64,000 nucleotides of DNA. Source: an uncultured Pelagibacteraceae bacterium (GTDB taxonomy: Bacteria > Pseudomonadota > Alphaproteobacteria > Pelagibacterales > Pelagibacteraceae). The translations under genes and the position numbers were made by a program. Location of the stretch: NCBI GenBank assembly GCA_902602655.1, contig CACKRM010000002.1, positions 41,361 through 105,360 on the forward strand. The letters run 5' to 3'. The notes under the pieces were generated by a model. The model ran no database searches and was not told where the DNA came from. It was given only the letters and a program-made list of their open reading frames with translations. Positions 37,881 through 48,315 of this stretch are shown piece after piece; within the stretch, counting starts at the first letter, position 1; every line of letters begins with the position of its first letter.

Positions 37881-38351
37881 TTAATTAAGATTATAGATAG
37901 AAAAGTTCAAAATAAAAGCAAAACCCAACCATGCTAAATAAGGAACCATTAATAATGCACTTATCTTATTTATTGGGTAGTAAAGTTTTATCAGCCATAT
38001 TACAAATAAAATTATTATTCCTATTATTACTAAAGATGCAAGTATTTGGTGCATTGCAAAAAAGGCTATACTCCAGCTTGCGTTCACCAAAAGATGTATA
38101 TAAAAAATATTTAAAATTTTTTCAGTATTTTGAGGGCTTAACCAAACCAACCAGGCTGCAACACCCATCATTAGGTAAAGAGATATCCATACTGGTGCGA
38201 ATATCCAATCTGGAGGATTGAAGGAAGGTTTTATAATTCCAGAGTACCATGGTTCTTTAAAATAATTTGTTACATAGCCGCCCCACCAGGCCATAAAAAA
38301 GCCAAGAAAAAGAAAAAGTAATAAATAAATAAATTTATTTTTTTTTGTCAT
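37881..38351 (-). CDS. tspO: TspO/MBR-family tryptophan-rich sensory protein
   Basis: WYSGIIKPSFNPPDWIFAPVWISLYLMMGVAAWLV. Confidence 0.92.
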   Translation of the reverse strand: MTKKNKFIYLLLFLFLGFFMAWWGGYVTNYFKEPWYSGIIKPSFNPPDWIFAPVWISLYLMMGVAAWLVWLSPQNTEKILNIFYIHLLVNASWSIAFFAMHQILASLVIIGIIILFVIWLIKLYYPINKISALLMVPYLAWLGFAFILNFSIYNLN

Positions 38352-38365
38352 ATTGTAAATGCCAC

Positions 38366-39082
38366 TTAAGCCAATCTCGATCTTCCTCCGTCAACTCCAA
38401 TAATTTGTCCTGTTATCCAAGAGCTTTCTTGGGTAAGTAAAAATCTTGCTACAGATGCTGCATCTTTTCCTTCTCCAATTCTTTTCAATGGATGAGCTTT
38501 CGCTATTGCTTCAGCCATTAATTTATTTTTAAGTATAGGTTGAGAAATTTTTGAGTTAGTCAAGCTAGGAGCTACACAATTAACTTTTATATTTGGCGCA
38601 AACTCAGCTGCTAAAGAAACTGTCAAACCTTCTACTGCAGCTTTAGCGGAGGAAATAATACTATGATTGGTAAATCCCTTTTGAGCTGCAACAGTTGAAA
38701 AAAGAACTATAGAACCTTCGTTTTTTTTTAAGCTTTCTTGAAAAACTCTTATTATGTTTGTAATAGAAACTAGATTTAATGAAAAACATGACACGAAGTC
38801 TTTAGGTTTTGTTAGTCGGAAAGGTTTGAGTTCAATAGAACCAACACAATATGCGATACCTTGGATTTCTAAAGTAGAAAGTTCATTTTTTAGTTTTTCC
38901 TCAAAACCATCTTCTAAAACATCACAAATTGAATATTCAAAATCAAGCTCTTTCGATAAACTTTCTAATTCGGCTCTATTTCTTCCAATAAGGTGGCAAT
39001 CCTTTTTATTTTTAGATAATTGCTTTGCTAAACTAGACCCTATAGCGCCAGTTGCTCCAAAAATTAAATATTTTTTTGACAT
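38366..39082 (-). CDS. SDR-family oxidoreductase
   Basis: FGATGAIGSSLAKQL; SAKAAVEGLT; GQIIGVDGGRS. Confidence 0.82.
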   Translation of the reverse strand: MSKKYLIFGATGAIGSSLAKQLSKNKKDCHLIGRNRAELESLSKELDFEYSICDVLEDGFEEKLKNELSTLEIQGIAYCVGSIELKPFRLTKPKDFVSCFSLNLVSITNIIRVFQESLKKNEGSIVLFSTVAAQKGFTNHSIISSAKAAVEGLTVSLAAEFAPNIKVNCVAPSLTNSKISQPILKNKLMAEAIAKAHPLKRIGEGKDAASVARFLLTQESSWITGQIIGVDGGRSRLA

Positions 39083-39174
39083 TTCTTAAAATACAAGAAT
39101 TAAGTTTTAATATACAATACAATCTTGACGCAGTTTTTATTAGTTTTTTTCTAATAATTCGCTAGATTATCTAT

Positions 39175-39918
39175 ATGGAAAAAAAAATATGGATTACTGG
39201 AGCCAGTAGTGGAATTGGCAGAGCAGTAGCAGAAAAGTTTGCGAAAGAAGGTTGGAAAGTTGCAATATCAGCTAGAAGAAAAGAAATACTAGATGAGATG
39301 GCAAAAAACCCAAATATTTTTTCATTTCCTTTAGATGTTACTAAAGAAGATCAAGTGAATGAAGTATTTTCAAAAATTATGGAAAATTTTAAATATTTAG
39401 ATATCTGCTTTTTTTGTAGCGGTACTTATAATCCAAAATATGAACAAAAAATAGATGCCAAAAAAATCAAAAGTACTATGGATACTAATTTTCTAGGAAC
39501 TGTCCATTGCGTGAAAAGTGTTGAAAGTTTTTTCAAAAATAAAAAGTCAGGTCAAATTTCAATAGTGTCTTCTGTGGCAGGTTATAGAGGTTTACCAAAC
39601 TCAAGTGGATACGGACCATCTAAAGCTGCACTAACAAATTTTGCTGAAAGTATCTATTTTGATTTCAAAAAATATAATGTAAAAATTTCAGTTATTTCTC
39701 CTGGTTTTATTAAAACACCTTTAACAGATAAAAATGAATTTAAAATGCCTTTTTTAAAATCTACAGAGTTTGCTGCTGAAAAAATATATGAAGGTTTAAC
39801 AAATTCAAAATCTTTTGAAATTGATTTCCCAAAACAATTAACTTTAATTCTTAAATTTTTAAGAATATTGCCCTATAAGTTATATTTATTCCTAGTTGGA
39901 AAATTAGTGAAACGTTAA
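39175..39918 (+). CDS. SDR-family oxidoreductase
   Basis: ITGASSGIGRAVAEKFA; SSVAGYRGLPNSSGYGPSKAAL. Confidence 0.85.
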   Translation: MEKKIWITGASSGIGRAVAEKFAKEGWKVAISARRKEILDEMAKNPNIFSFPLDVTKEDQVNEVFSKIMENFKYLDICFFCSGTYNPKYEQKIDAKKIKSTMDTNFLGTVHCVKSVESFFKNKKSGQISIVSSVAGYRGLPNSSGYGPSKAALTNFAESIYFDFKKYNVKISVISPGFIKTPLTDKNEFKMPFLKSTEFAAEKIYEGLTNSKSFEIDFPKQLTLILKFLRILPYKLYLFLVGKLVKR

Positions 39919-40442
39919 TTTTTTACAAACATAACTGTTAATTCAGCAACTTTAATACCAAATTTTGTCATTGTTGCTCGATTAATGGCAACTCGTTCAT
40001 CTTGTAAAAAAATCCAATCATCAAACTTTATCTTAATATTCTTTCCTTTTACGGGAACAAGTAGAACATATTCGAATTTAAAGGCCGGACCGTATGAGAA
40101 GCCTTTGGCTTTGCCTACTACATCCGAAGCTGTCCCTTCATAATTATTTTCATCTAATTTTTTTATTATCCATTTTCTTGTTTGTTCTTCGCCATCATTC
40201 CAGTAAAATTTTTCATTTAAAGTTAGAATTGATCCGTCCCAATTTCCGTTAAGATCTGCTTTAAATTGCCTTGTTACTTTTCCAGATCTATTTTGTAAAA
40301 CACCCCACGCCTTAACATTTCCAGACAAATATTCTTCGATTATCAGTCTTGGTTTTTGGTTTTTAAAATCTGTTGGTTTCATATTACTTGTACAACCTGT
40401 TAAAAAAATTACAAAAAATATTATAAATTTGTTTCTCATCAT
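39915..40442 (-). CDS. DUF3833-family lipoprotein
   Basis: Lipobox LTGC; FLSGNVKAWGVLQNRSGKVTRQFKADLNGNWDG. Confidence 0.8.
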   Translation of the reverse strand: MMRNKFIIFFVIFLTGCTSNMKPTDFKNQKPRLIIEEYLSGNVKAWGVLQNRSGKVTRQFKADLNGNWDGSILTLNEKFYWNDGEEQTRKWIIKKLDENNYEGTASDVVGKAKGFSYGPAFKFEYVLLVPVKGKNIKIKFDDWIFLQDERVAINRATMTKFGIKVAELTVMFVKN

Positions 40443-40444
40443 AA

Positions 40445-41626
40445 CTATTTATTAGACAGGGACAATTGAATCAAGTCTATATTTCTTGATTTAAATCCAG
40501 CTTCACAATAGGAAAAATAAAACTCCCACATTTTTTTAAAAGACTCTTCAAAACCTAAAGGAGTAATACTTCCCCAAGCTTTAAAAAAATTTTTTCTCCA
40601 TGTAGACAATGTTTGAGCATAGTGATCAGGGTAAGAATTAATTGTTTCTATGTTAAGTTTATTTTTTTTAATCAATTTTTTCATAAAATTTAGCGATGGT
40701 AAGAAACCACCAGGAAAAATGAATTTTTGAATAAAATCTTCATTACTTCTATAGCGATCAAACAAATCATCTTTAATTATAATTCCTTGTATGGCTGCAG
40801 TTCCACTGGGCTTTAAGGAATTTTTTATCTTTTTAAAAAACTCATCTAAATATTTTTCGCCTACTGCTTCGATCATTTCAATTGAAATAATATTATCATA
40901 TTGCTTTTTTAAATCTCTGTAATCTAGGAACATTACATTTACTTTATTATTCAAACCATTATCGAATATTTTTTTTTTTGTAAAATCAAATTGCTTTTTT
41001 GAAATTGTAATACAATCTATAAACACATCGTGTTTTTTTGCTAAGTACTCAGAAAATCCACCCCAACCACAACCTATCTCTAAAACTTTATTTCCCTCTT
41101 TTAATTCTAAAAGATTTATTAATTTTTTATATTTATTTTTTTGAGCTTCCTCAAGATTTTCATTTTCGTTAGAATAAATTGCACTAGAGTATGTTAATGT
41201 TTTATCCAACCATTTTGAAAAAAACTCGTTACCTAAATCATAATGTTTCGAAATATGCTCTAAGCTTTTTGATTTTGTATTTGAAGCAAATATTCTATTG
41301 AATATATTTTTAATTATTTGTAATTTTACACTGCCTGAGAATGAATAAATAAGTTTTATGTTTCTTGCAGTAAGTTCAATTAAATTTGTTAAATTTGATG
41401 AGTAAAAGTCTTTCTTTATATAAGATTCTCCTAAAGCTGAACTTCCTCCTACAATAATATTGAAAAAAAAGTTTTTATTATTAATTTGAATATCAGCAGT
41501 GAGTGAACTTTCTAAATCTCCAAAATGAAATACTTTACCATCGTAGTTTACTAACCTTAAATTTCCTTTTTTTAAATTCTTTAATTTATTAAGAACAAAT
41601 TTTTCTGATATATTTAACAAGCTCAT
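40445..41626 (-). CDS. Cyclopropane-fatty-acyl-phospholipid synthase-family methyltransferase
   Basis: HYDLGNEFFSKWLDKTLTYSSAIY; VLEIGCGWGGFSEYLAK; FIFPGGFLPS. Confidence 0.9.
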   Translation of the reverse strand: MSLLNISEKFVLNKLKNLKKGNLRLVNYDGKVFHFGDLESSLTADIQINNKNFFFNIIVGGSSALGESYIKKDFYSSNLTNLIELTARNIKLIYSFSGSVKLQIIKNIFNRIFASNTKSKSLEHISKHYDLGNEFFSKWLDKTLTYSSAIYSNENENLEEAQKNKYKKLINLLELKEGNKVLEIGCGWGGFSEYLAKKHDVFIDCITISKKQFDFTKKKIFDNGLNNKVNVMFLDYRDLKKQYDNIISIEMIEAVGEKYLDEFFKKIKNSLKPSGTAAIQGIIIKDDLFDRYRSNEDFIQKFIFPGGFLPSLNFMKKLIKKNKLNIETINSYPDHYAQTLSTWRKNFFKAWGSITPLGFEESFKKMWEFYFSYCEAGFKSRNIDLIQLSLSNK

Positions 41627-42384
41627 TAGTTTTCCTCAAAACTTAAGTTAATTTTAATTTTTTTTTCTCTTTTTCTATATCTTGCTCCTTTTTTCCATAA
41701 AAGTAATGCTTCAAAATGTATCGCAGTTATAATTTTAATAGTCATTAATGGATATTTGAAGAAATTTAATAAAAGTTGTTTAAACGTGAATTCTTTTTTT
41801 TTACCTGTCTGGACAGCGGTTAAAATAGTCCCTTCTAGGTCAGTTTGTTTTATAGAAATAGATAGTGTTTCATTTGGGTTTAAAATTTTAAAATTATAAA
41901 ATGTTTCCATATCCATAAATGGGGATACATAAAATTTTTTTCTACATTTTTGATTTAATTTTTGAGATTCATTTACTTTAAAAATATAAGTATGTTGTTC
42001 ATTAAATGTGTTTTTAACTTCATAAAATACAGCTTTTAGTAAATTATTCTCATAACAATAAAAAACACTTAATGGGTTGAAAACATAGCCAAAAACCCTT
42101 GGGTAGCAAAGTAACTTTACTTTATTAATATTTGTATGAATATTAAATTTTCTTAAATTTTCAAAGACCCAAACTTTAAGTGATTTTCCATCACGGTTTC
42201 CATGATCGTTATTATAAAAACTAAAAATATTAAATTTATTATAAGAAAAAATTAAATTTTTTTTATCAAGTTGTTCAAGTTCATCTAAGTCGATTAAAAG
42301 AGAAAATGTATTATATTTAAGAAAATGTCTTACAGGTTTAAATCTTGTGTGGATGACTACACCGTTATAAATACATGAATTCAT
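41626..42384 (-). CDS. DUF1365-family protein
   Basis: VIHTRFKPVRHFLKYNTFSLLIDLDEL; LLCYPRVFGYVFNPLSVFYCYE. Confidence 0.88.
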   Translation of the reverse strand: MNSCIYNGVVIHTRFKPVRHFLKYNTFSLLIDLDELEQLDKKNLIFSYNKFNIFSFYNNDHGNRDGKSLKVWVFENLRKFNIHTNINKVKLLCYPRVFGYVFNPLSVFYCYENNLLKAVFYEVKNTFNEQHTYIFKVNESQKLNQKCRKKFYVSPFMDMETFYNFKILNPNETLSISIKQTDLEGTILTAVQTGKKKEFTFKQLLLNFFKYPLMTIKIITAIHFEALLLWKKGARYRKREKKIKINLSFEEN

Positions 42385-43610
42385 TTTATTTTAAAATTTT
42401 TAATTAAATTTAAAGATGAGTTTATACCATCTTCATGAAACCCGTATCCGAAATAACTACCACAATACCATGTTCTATTTGTTCCCTGAAGTGAATGAAG
42501 TTCTTTTTGCGCTCTTAAAGTTTCTAAATTAAAATAAGGATGGGTGAAATTTAATTTTTTAATTACATACTTATTTTCTATTTCATAAATAGGATTAAGT
42601 GTTAAAAAATAATTTTTATTAGTACTTAAATTTTGTAGTTTATTAAGCCAATATGTTATGCAAGTTTTGTCTACTTTAGAAGTTGAGTTCCAACTTGACC
42701 AAGCTATTTTTCTTTTAGGCATAATTTTATCATCTGAATGCAAAATAGCAGAGTTTGAAACGTAATTAAATTTTCCGAGTATTCTTTTTTCGTCTTTTGA
42801 AGGATTTTTAATTATTCTTAAACTTTCGTCAGCATGTGAAGCTAAAATTACTTGATCATAGTCCAGGTGCTCATTTCCAATTTTTATTTTTACATTTTCA
42901 TCATTTCGATCAATGCTACTAACTTTATAGTTTCTAAAAACTTCTCCGCTAATTTTTTTTATAACTTTGTTTACGTAGGTTCTGCTCCTGTTAGTAATTG
43001 TATACCATTGAGGTCTATTTTTAATCTTAAAAAGACCGTGGTTTTTAAAAAAATTTAAAAAAAGGCTCAACGGCATGTCTTTAGCTTTTTTAAATGGCAT
43101 GGACCAAATTGCGGCAACCATAGGGATTATATGATATTCAATAAAATACTTAGAAAATTTTTCTCTATTAAGATAGTTTCCAAGAGTTTCCCCTTCTAAA
43201 TCTGTTTTTAGCAAGGAAGGGGCATAATTATAAAATGAAATTATTTCTTTTATCATTTTTATAAATTTAAAATTTAAAATATTAAATTTATTAGCAAAAA
43301 GAGTTTTTAAACTACTTCCTCCATACTCTATATTACTGTCTCGTATAGAAACTGAGAATGACATATTACTTTTTTCAAATGGAACATTTAATTCTTTTAA
43401 AAAGTTTATTAAATTAGGGTATGTAAGTTTGTTGAAGACTATAAAACCTAAATCAACTGGAATAGTTTTATTATGATGGTTTATGTTAAAGGTATAAGAA
43501 TGACCCCCAAAATTATCTTCGGCTTCAAATAGGTCTACATAATATTTTTTTGAAAGATAATAAGCGGCTGACAGTCCTGATATACCTGATCCGATTACTG
43601 CAATTCTCAT
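42381..43610 (-). CDS. FAD/NAD(P)-binding amine-oxidase-like flavoprotein
   Basis: RIAVIGSGISGLSAAYYLSKKYYVDLFEAEDNFGGHSYTF. Confidence 0.88.
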   Translation of the reverse strand: MRIAVIGSGISGLSAAYYLSKKYYVDLFEAEDNFGGHSYTFNINHHNKTIPVDLGFIVFNKLTYPNLINFLKELNVPFEKSNMSFSVSIRDSNIEYGGSSLKTLFANKFNILNFKFIKMIKEIISFYNYAPSLLKTDLEGETLGNYLNREKFSKYFIEYHIIPMVAAIWSMPFKKAKDMPLSLFLNFFKNHGLFKIKNRPQWYTITNRSRTYVNKVIKKISGEVFRNYKVSSIDRNDENVKIKIGNEHLDYDQVILASHADESLRIIKNPSKDEKRILGKFNYVSNSAILHSDDKIMPKRKIAWSSWNSTSKVDKTCITYWLNKLQNLSTNKNYFLTLNPIYEIENKYVIKKLNFTHPYFNLETLRAQKELHSLQGTNRTWYCGSYFGYGFHEDGINSSLNLIKNFKIK

Positions 43611-43612
43611 TT

Positions 43613-46480
43613 TTATGCAGCTTCATCTTTATATTCATCCATTGAAGGACATGAGCATACTAAATTTCTATCTCCATAAACATTATCTACTCTAGCTACT
43701 GGTGCCCAATATTTATATTCTTCTAAATATTTTTTCGGAAAAGCTGCCTCTTTCCTAGAATAGGAATGCTTCCACTCATCTGCGGACAATTCTAAATAAG
43801 TATGGGGGGCGTTAATAATAGGGTTGTCGTTTTTTTTAAATTTGCCAGAATCTACTTTGTCTATTTCATCTTTTATACTTAATAAAGCATTACAGAATCT
43901 ATCTATCTCTTCTAAATTCTCACTTTCGGTAGGTTCTATCATGATAGTTCCCGAAACTGGCCACGACATGGTAGGAGCATGGTAACCATAATCAATCAAT
44001 CTTTTTGCTATATCCTCTTCAGATATTCCTGATTTTTCTTTTATAGGTCTTATGTCAATAATACATTCATGAGCTACATTTCCATTTTTCCCAGTGTATA
44101 AAACTTTGTATTTCTTTGATAATTTTTTTGAAATGTAATTTGCGTTTAAAATAGAAACTTGAGAAGCTAATTTTAAACCTTTTGAACCCATCATTTTTAT
44201 ATACATCCAAGAAATGACTAATATACTCGCACTTCCCCAAGGCGAAGCGGAAACAGAGCCAACACCTTTTTTTTGTTTAGAACCATCAAGATGTTGATGA
44301 GTTGGTAAAAAATTTTCTAGGTGTTTTGAGCAAGCTATTGGTCCCATGCCTGGTCCTCCTCCTCCGTGCGGAATACAAAAAGTTTTGTGCAAATTAATAT
44401 GACAAATATCTGGACCAAAATTTCCTGGCTTTGCTATTCCTACAAGAGCATTTAAATTAGCTCCATCCATATAAACTTGACCTCCGTTGGAATGAATGAT
44501 GTCGCAAATTTCAATTATTTTTTCTTCAAAAACTCCATGTGTTGAAGGGTAAGTTACCATTAATGCAGCCAAATCTTTTGAATATTTTTTTGACTTATTT
44601 TTTAAATCTTCTAAGTCTATATTTCCGTTTTCATCACAATTAACTACAACTACTTTCATTCCTGACATTTGTGCACTTGCAGGATTTGTTCCGTGTGCAG
44701 AATTTGGTATTAAACAAATATCTCTGTTAGACTGGTTATTGTTTTTATGAAATGCTCTAATCGTCATCAAACCTGCGTATTCACCTTGCGCTCCTGAATT
44801 TGGTTGAAGAGAAACTGCGTCAAATCCAGTTATTTCTTTAAGATCTCTAATTAAATCTTTAAATAATATTTGATAACCTTTCATTTGACTGATAGGCACA
44901 AAGGGATGAGGAAGAGCAAACTCTTTCCAAGAAATTGGTATCATTTCAGCAGTAGCATTTAACTTCATAGTGCATGAACCAAGTGCGATCATAGATCTAT
45001 TTAAAGCGATATCACTATCCTCAAGTCTTTTTAAATATCTCATCATTTCAGTTTCTGAATGGTATTTGTTAAAAACTGGATGAGTTAGATATTTAGATGA
45101 ACGCAAAAGACTTTTAGGTATGTTTGTTAAATCTACATCAATTGATTTTTTTATCTCTTTTTTTTCACCAAATAATTTAAGTAGTAAGTTAACATGATCG
45201 ATTCTTTTTGCTTCATCAAATGCTATTGATAATTTTTCATCATTCACTTTCCTTAAATTAATTTTTTCAGATATTGCCTTATTGTAAATTTCATTAGTTT
45301 TATCTTTTGTATTAACAGTGACTGTGTCAAAAAATTGATCTGAGTGAAGTTCGTATCCATTTTTTTTTAAGCTGTCCGCAAACACTTTTGCTAATTTTGA
45401 TGTTCTGTTAGCAATTTCTAAAATTCCTTTAGGCCCATGGTAAATTGCATATCCTGCTGAAACTATTGCCAGTAATGCTTGGGCAGTACAAATATTGCTA
45501 GTCGCTTTATCTCTTCTGATGTGTTGCTCTCGAGTTTGAAGAGATAATCTGTAAGCTTTTTTTCCAAAACGATCTACAGAGACACCAATTATTCTACCTG
45601 GCATGGATCTTTTAAATTCTTCTTTTGTTGCAAAAAAAGCTGCATGAGGTCCACCATAACCCATTGGTACGCCAAATCTTTGGGCACTACCAACTGCAAT
45701 ATCTGCTCCAAGTTCGGCTGGTGTCTTAAGTTTTGCTAAAGAAAGGAGGTCACAGATAACAATTGCTTTCCCTCCTTTTTTGTGGATTAAGCTAATTGTC
45801 TCACTTGGATCTATAATTTCTCCAAGTGTATCAGGATAAGCAATTACACCACATATTAATTCACTTTTTATATTTTTTAAAAAATCTTTTTGATTGCCTA
45901 ACACTAGTTCTAGTCCAAAAGGTTCAATCCTAGTTTTTATTAAATCTATAGTTTGAGGATTACATGTGTCAGAAACATAAATCTTTTTTGAGTTATTTTT
46001 ACTTACTCTTTGAGCTAAACCAACTGCTTCAGCTGCGGCTGTAGCTTCATCTAACAATGAAGCATTCGCGATATCCATACCGGTGAAATCTATTACCAAT
46101 TGTTGAAAGTTTAGAAGCATCTCTAACCTACCCTGAGCTACTTCAGGTTGATAAGGTGTATAAGACGTGTACCAACCAGGATTTTCTAAAATATTTCTTA
46201 AAATTACATGGGGAGTAAAACAATTGTAATAGCCCATGCCTATAAAATTTCTATAAGTTTCGTTTTTCAAAGATATTTCTTTAAGTTTTTTCAAAGCCTC
46301 GCTTTCTGAGAGTGAATGGTCAATGTTAAGTTCTTCTTTAAGTAAAATTTTTTCTGGAACAGTGCTTTTAATCAAATTTTCAAGGGACTCATTACCTAGA
46401 TAATCTAAAATTTTAGATTGATCTTTTTTCGAGGTGCCTATGTGTCTTTTTATAAATTCTTCTGAAGTATCATCAATCAT
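43613..46480 (-). CDS. gcvP: Glycine dehydrogenase (decarboxylating), single-chain P-protein
   Basis: RHIGTSKKDQ; HINLHKTFCIPHGGGGPGMGPI. Confidence 0.96.
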   Translation of the reverse strand: MIDDTSEEFIKRHIGTSKKDQSKILDYLGNESLENLIKSTVPEKILLKEELNIDHSLSESEALKKLKEISLKNETYRNFIGMGYYNCFTPHVILRNILENPGWYTSYTPYQPEVAQGRLEMLLNFQQLVIDFTGMDIANASLLDEATAAAEAVGLAQRVSKNNSKKIYVSDTCNPQTIDLIKTRIEPFGLELVLGNQKDFLKNIKSELICGVIAYPDTLGEIIDPSETISLIHKKGGKAIVICDLLSLAKLKTPAELGADIAVGSAQRFGVPMGYGGPHAAFFATKEEFKRSMPGRIIGVSVDRFGKKAYRLSLQTREQHIRRDKATSNICTAQALLAIVSAGYAIYHGPKGILEIANRTSKLAKVFADSLKKNGYELHSDQFFDTVTVNTKDKTNEIYNKAISEKINLRKVNDEKLSIAFDEAKRIDHVNLLLKLFGEKKEIKKSIDVDLTNIPKSLLRSSKYLTHPVFNKYHSETEMMRYLKRLEDSDIALNRSMIALGSCTMKLNATAEMIPISWKEFALPHPFVPISQMKGYQILFKDLIRDLKEITGFDAVSLQPNSGAQGEYAGLMTIRAFHKNNNQSNRDICLIPNSAHGTNPASAQMSGMKVVVVNCDENGNIDLEDLKNKSKKYSKDLAALMVTYPSTHGVFEEKIIEICDIIHSNGGQVYMDGANLNALVGIAKPGNFGPDICHINLHKTFCIPHGGGGPGMGPIACSKHLENFLPTHQHLDGSKQKKGVGSVSASPWGSASILVISWMYIKMMGSKGLKLASQVSILNANYISKKLSKKYKVLYTGKNGNVAHECIIDIRPIKEKSGISEEDIAKRLIDYGYHAPTMSWPVSGTIMIEPTESENLEEIDRFCNALLSIKDEIDKVDSGKFKKNDNPIINAPHTYLELSADEWKHSYSRKEAAFPKKYLEEYKYWAPVARVDNVYGDRNLVCSCPSMDEYKDEAA

Positions 46481-46863
46481 TAACTAGGATTCTCCTTTGT
46501 AAACTTTTCATAATCATCTTTTGACATAAGTTCGTTTAATTGTAATTTGTCTTTTACCTTAATTTTAAAAAACCAGCCTTCGCCCTCAGGATCTGCATTC
46601 ACTTTGGATGGGTCATTAACAATGGCTTGGTTACCTTCTAAAACTTCACCAGAAACTGGCGAATAAACATCGCTTGCAGCTTTAGTAGACTCTACTATCG
46701 CAGTTTGACCTTTTGCTTCAACATTTTTCCCTTTTTCAGGCACTTCAACAAACACGATGTCTCCTAACATTTCAGTCGCATGTTTTGTAATCCCTACAGT
46801 AGCTGTCTCATCATTGTTCATTTGTATCCATTCATGATTTTTCGAAAATTTTTTTTCTTCCAT
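46480..46863 (-). CDS. gcvH: Glycine cleavage system H protein
   Basis: [53 protein letters not shown]. Confidence 0.96.
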   Translation of the reverse strand: MEEKKFSKNHEWIQMNNDETATVGITKHATEMLGDIVFVEVPEKGKNVEAKGQTAIVESTKAASDVYSPVSGEVLEGNQAIVNDPSKVNADPEGEGWFFKIKVKDKLQLNELMSKDDYEKFTKENPS

Positions 46864-46874
46864 TTATTCTCCTT

Positions 46875-47963
46875 TTATCTCACATAGTTTTTTTTATAAA
46901 ATGGTAGTTTTGAAACTACAGCATCGTATTTTTTTCCTCTTATTTCTAAAATAATTTTGCTATCAATTTTAGAAAATTTATTTTTAACATAACCCATCGC
47001 AACTGGGCTTTGTACACTTGGCCCAAACGTTCCACTGGTAATTATGCCTATTTCCTCATCTGAAGATGAAAATATCTTTGTGCCTTCTCTAGCTATTATT
47101 TTGCCTAAAGGTTTGATACCTACTCTAATTTTTGAAACTCCATTTTGTAAATCATCTTTGATTTTTTCCCAGCCTTTAAAGCCTCCTTCTTCCCTTCTTC
47201 TTTTTGAAATAGCCCACTTTAAATTTGCTTGAATAGGATTAATATCTTGATTTAATTCGTGTCCATATAAACACAAACCAGCTTCTAATCTTAATGTATC
47301 CCTGGCTCCAAGGCCTATTGGTTTGGCACCTTTTTCCGAAAGAGTCTTAGTAAAATTTTCCACTTTAGTATTTGGAACAGAAATTTCGAAACCATCTTCC
47401 CCAGTATAACCTGACCGAGTTATATAAATCTTCTCTCCTTTATATTCAAAATAGCCGCCATTCATAAATTTAAGTTGCTTTACATTCTTTATAATAGACT
47501 CCAAAATAGACTCGGATTTTGGACCTTGAAGAGCAATAAGAGATAGGTCGCTTCTTAGTTCATATTGACTTTCTGAATTTAAACATTTTGATATTTCTTT
47601 GATGTCATTGTCTTTACAGGCTGCATTCAATATAATATTAAAACCACCTTTTACTCGAGTAATAATAAGATCGTCTATCACTCCGCCTTTATCATTTATC
47701 AAGAATGAATACTTAGATTGATTTATTTTAATTTCTTTAAAATCTAAAGGAATAATTTTTTCTAAACTTTGTTCAGATGATTTATTATCAGTTACAAAAA
47801 ATTGCCCCATATGAGAGACATCGAAAAAACCTGCGGACTGTCTTGTACTTATATGTTCTTTAACTATTCCCTCTTTATATTGAATAGGCATTTCATAACC
47901 AGCAAATGATACAAATTTTGCCCCTAAATTTTTATGAAAATTGTATAAAGCAGTTTTTTCCAT
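46875..47963 (-). CDS. gcvT: Glycine cleavage system T protein (start reassigned to MEKTALYNF; track start 47996 is a TTG next to the riboswitch)
   Basis: MEKTALYNFHKNLGAKFVSFAGYEMPIQYKEGIVKEHISTRQSAGFFDVSHMGQ. Confidence 0.92.
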   Translation of the reverse strand: MEKTALYNFHKNLGAKFVSFAGYEMPIQYKEGIVKEHISTRQSAGFFDVSHMGQFFVTDNKSSEQSLEKIIPLDFKEIKINQSKYSFLINDKGGVIDDLIITRVKGGFNIILNAACKDNDIKEISKCLNSESQYELRSDLSLIALQGPKSESILESIIKNVKQLKFMNGGYFEYKGEKIYITRSGYTGEDGFEISVPNTKVENFTKTLSEKGAKPIGLGARDTLRLEAGLCLYGHELNQDINPIQANLKWAISKRRREEGGFKGWEKIKDDLQNGVSKIRVGIKPLGKIIAREGTKIFSSSDEEIGIITSGTFGPSVQSPVAMGYVKNKFSKIDSKIILEIRGKKYDAVVSKLPFYKKNYVR

Positions 47964-47984
47964 TTTGTAATAACCCTTCTTTTC

Positions 47985-48115
47985 CCCATCTGTCAAAGAA
48001 CCTGAGAGATTTACCCCTTCGGTGAGGCCTAAGCCTGCTTTCCAGAGTTATTACGATAACGGTCCTTTTGCCTGAGAGTTTCCGGGGAGGTTGCTCCTTC
48101 GGCCAGAATAATACA
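47985..48115 (-). ncRNA. Tandem glycine riboswitch upstream of gcvT
   Basis: Two aptamer-like units on the minus strand, each with the conserved CTCTCAGG (GGAAACTCTCAGGCAAAAGGACCG and GGGTAAATCTCTCAGGTTC) preceded by GGCCGAAGGAGC / GCCTCACCGAAGG. Confidence 0.92.
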
Positions 48116-48315
48116 ACTTTATTTTTGTTTCTTCTTGTCTCCCGTTATAATTAGATTCTATTTAATCTTTACTAAAAAATCAATAGTAAGAAAGGTTGAA
48201 TATTAAATAGTTTGCCTATTTATTTCTACAGAAAACAATAAAAGGTTGAATTTCACCTACATAATTCTTCTAAATAAAGTAATTTAAAAAAATAACGAGA
48301 AATTAATCATTTTTT

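Noticed and set aside
48190-48260. Repeated AAAGGTTGAAT words
   Set aside because: Only two short copies in AT-rich sequence; not enough for a repeat or binding-site claim
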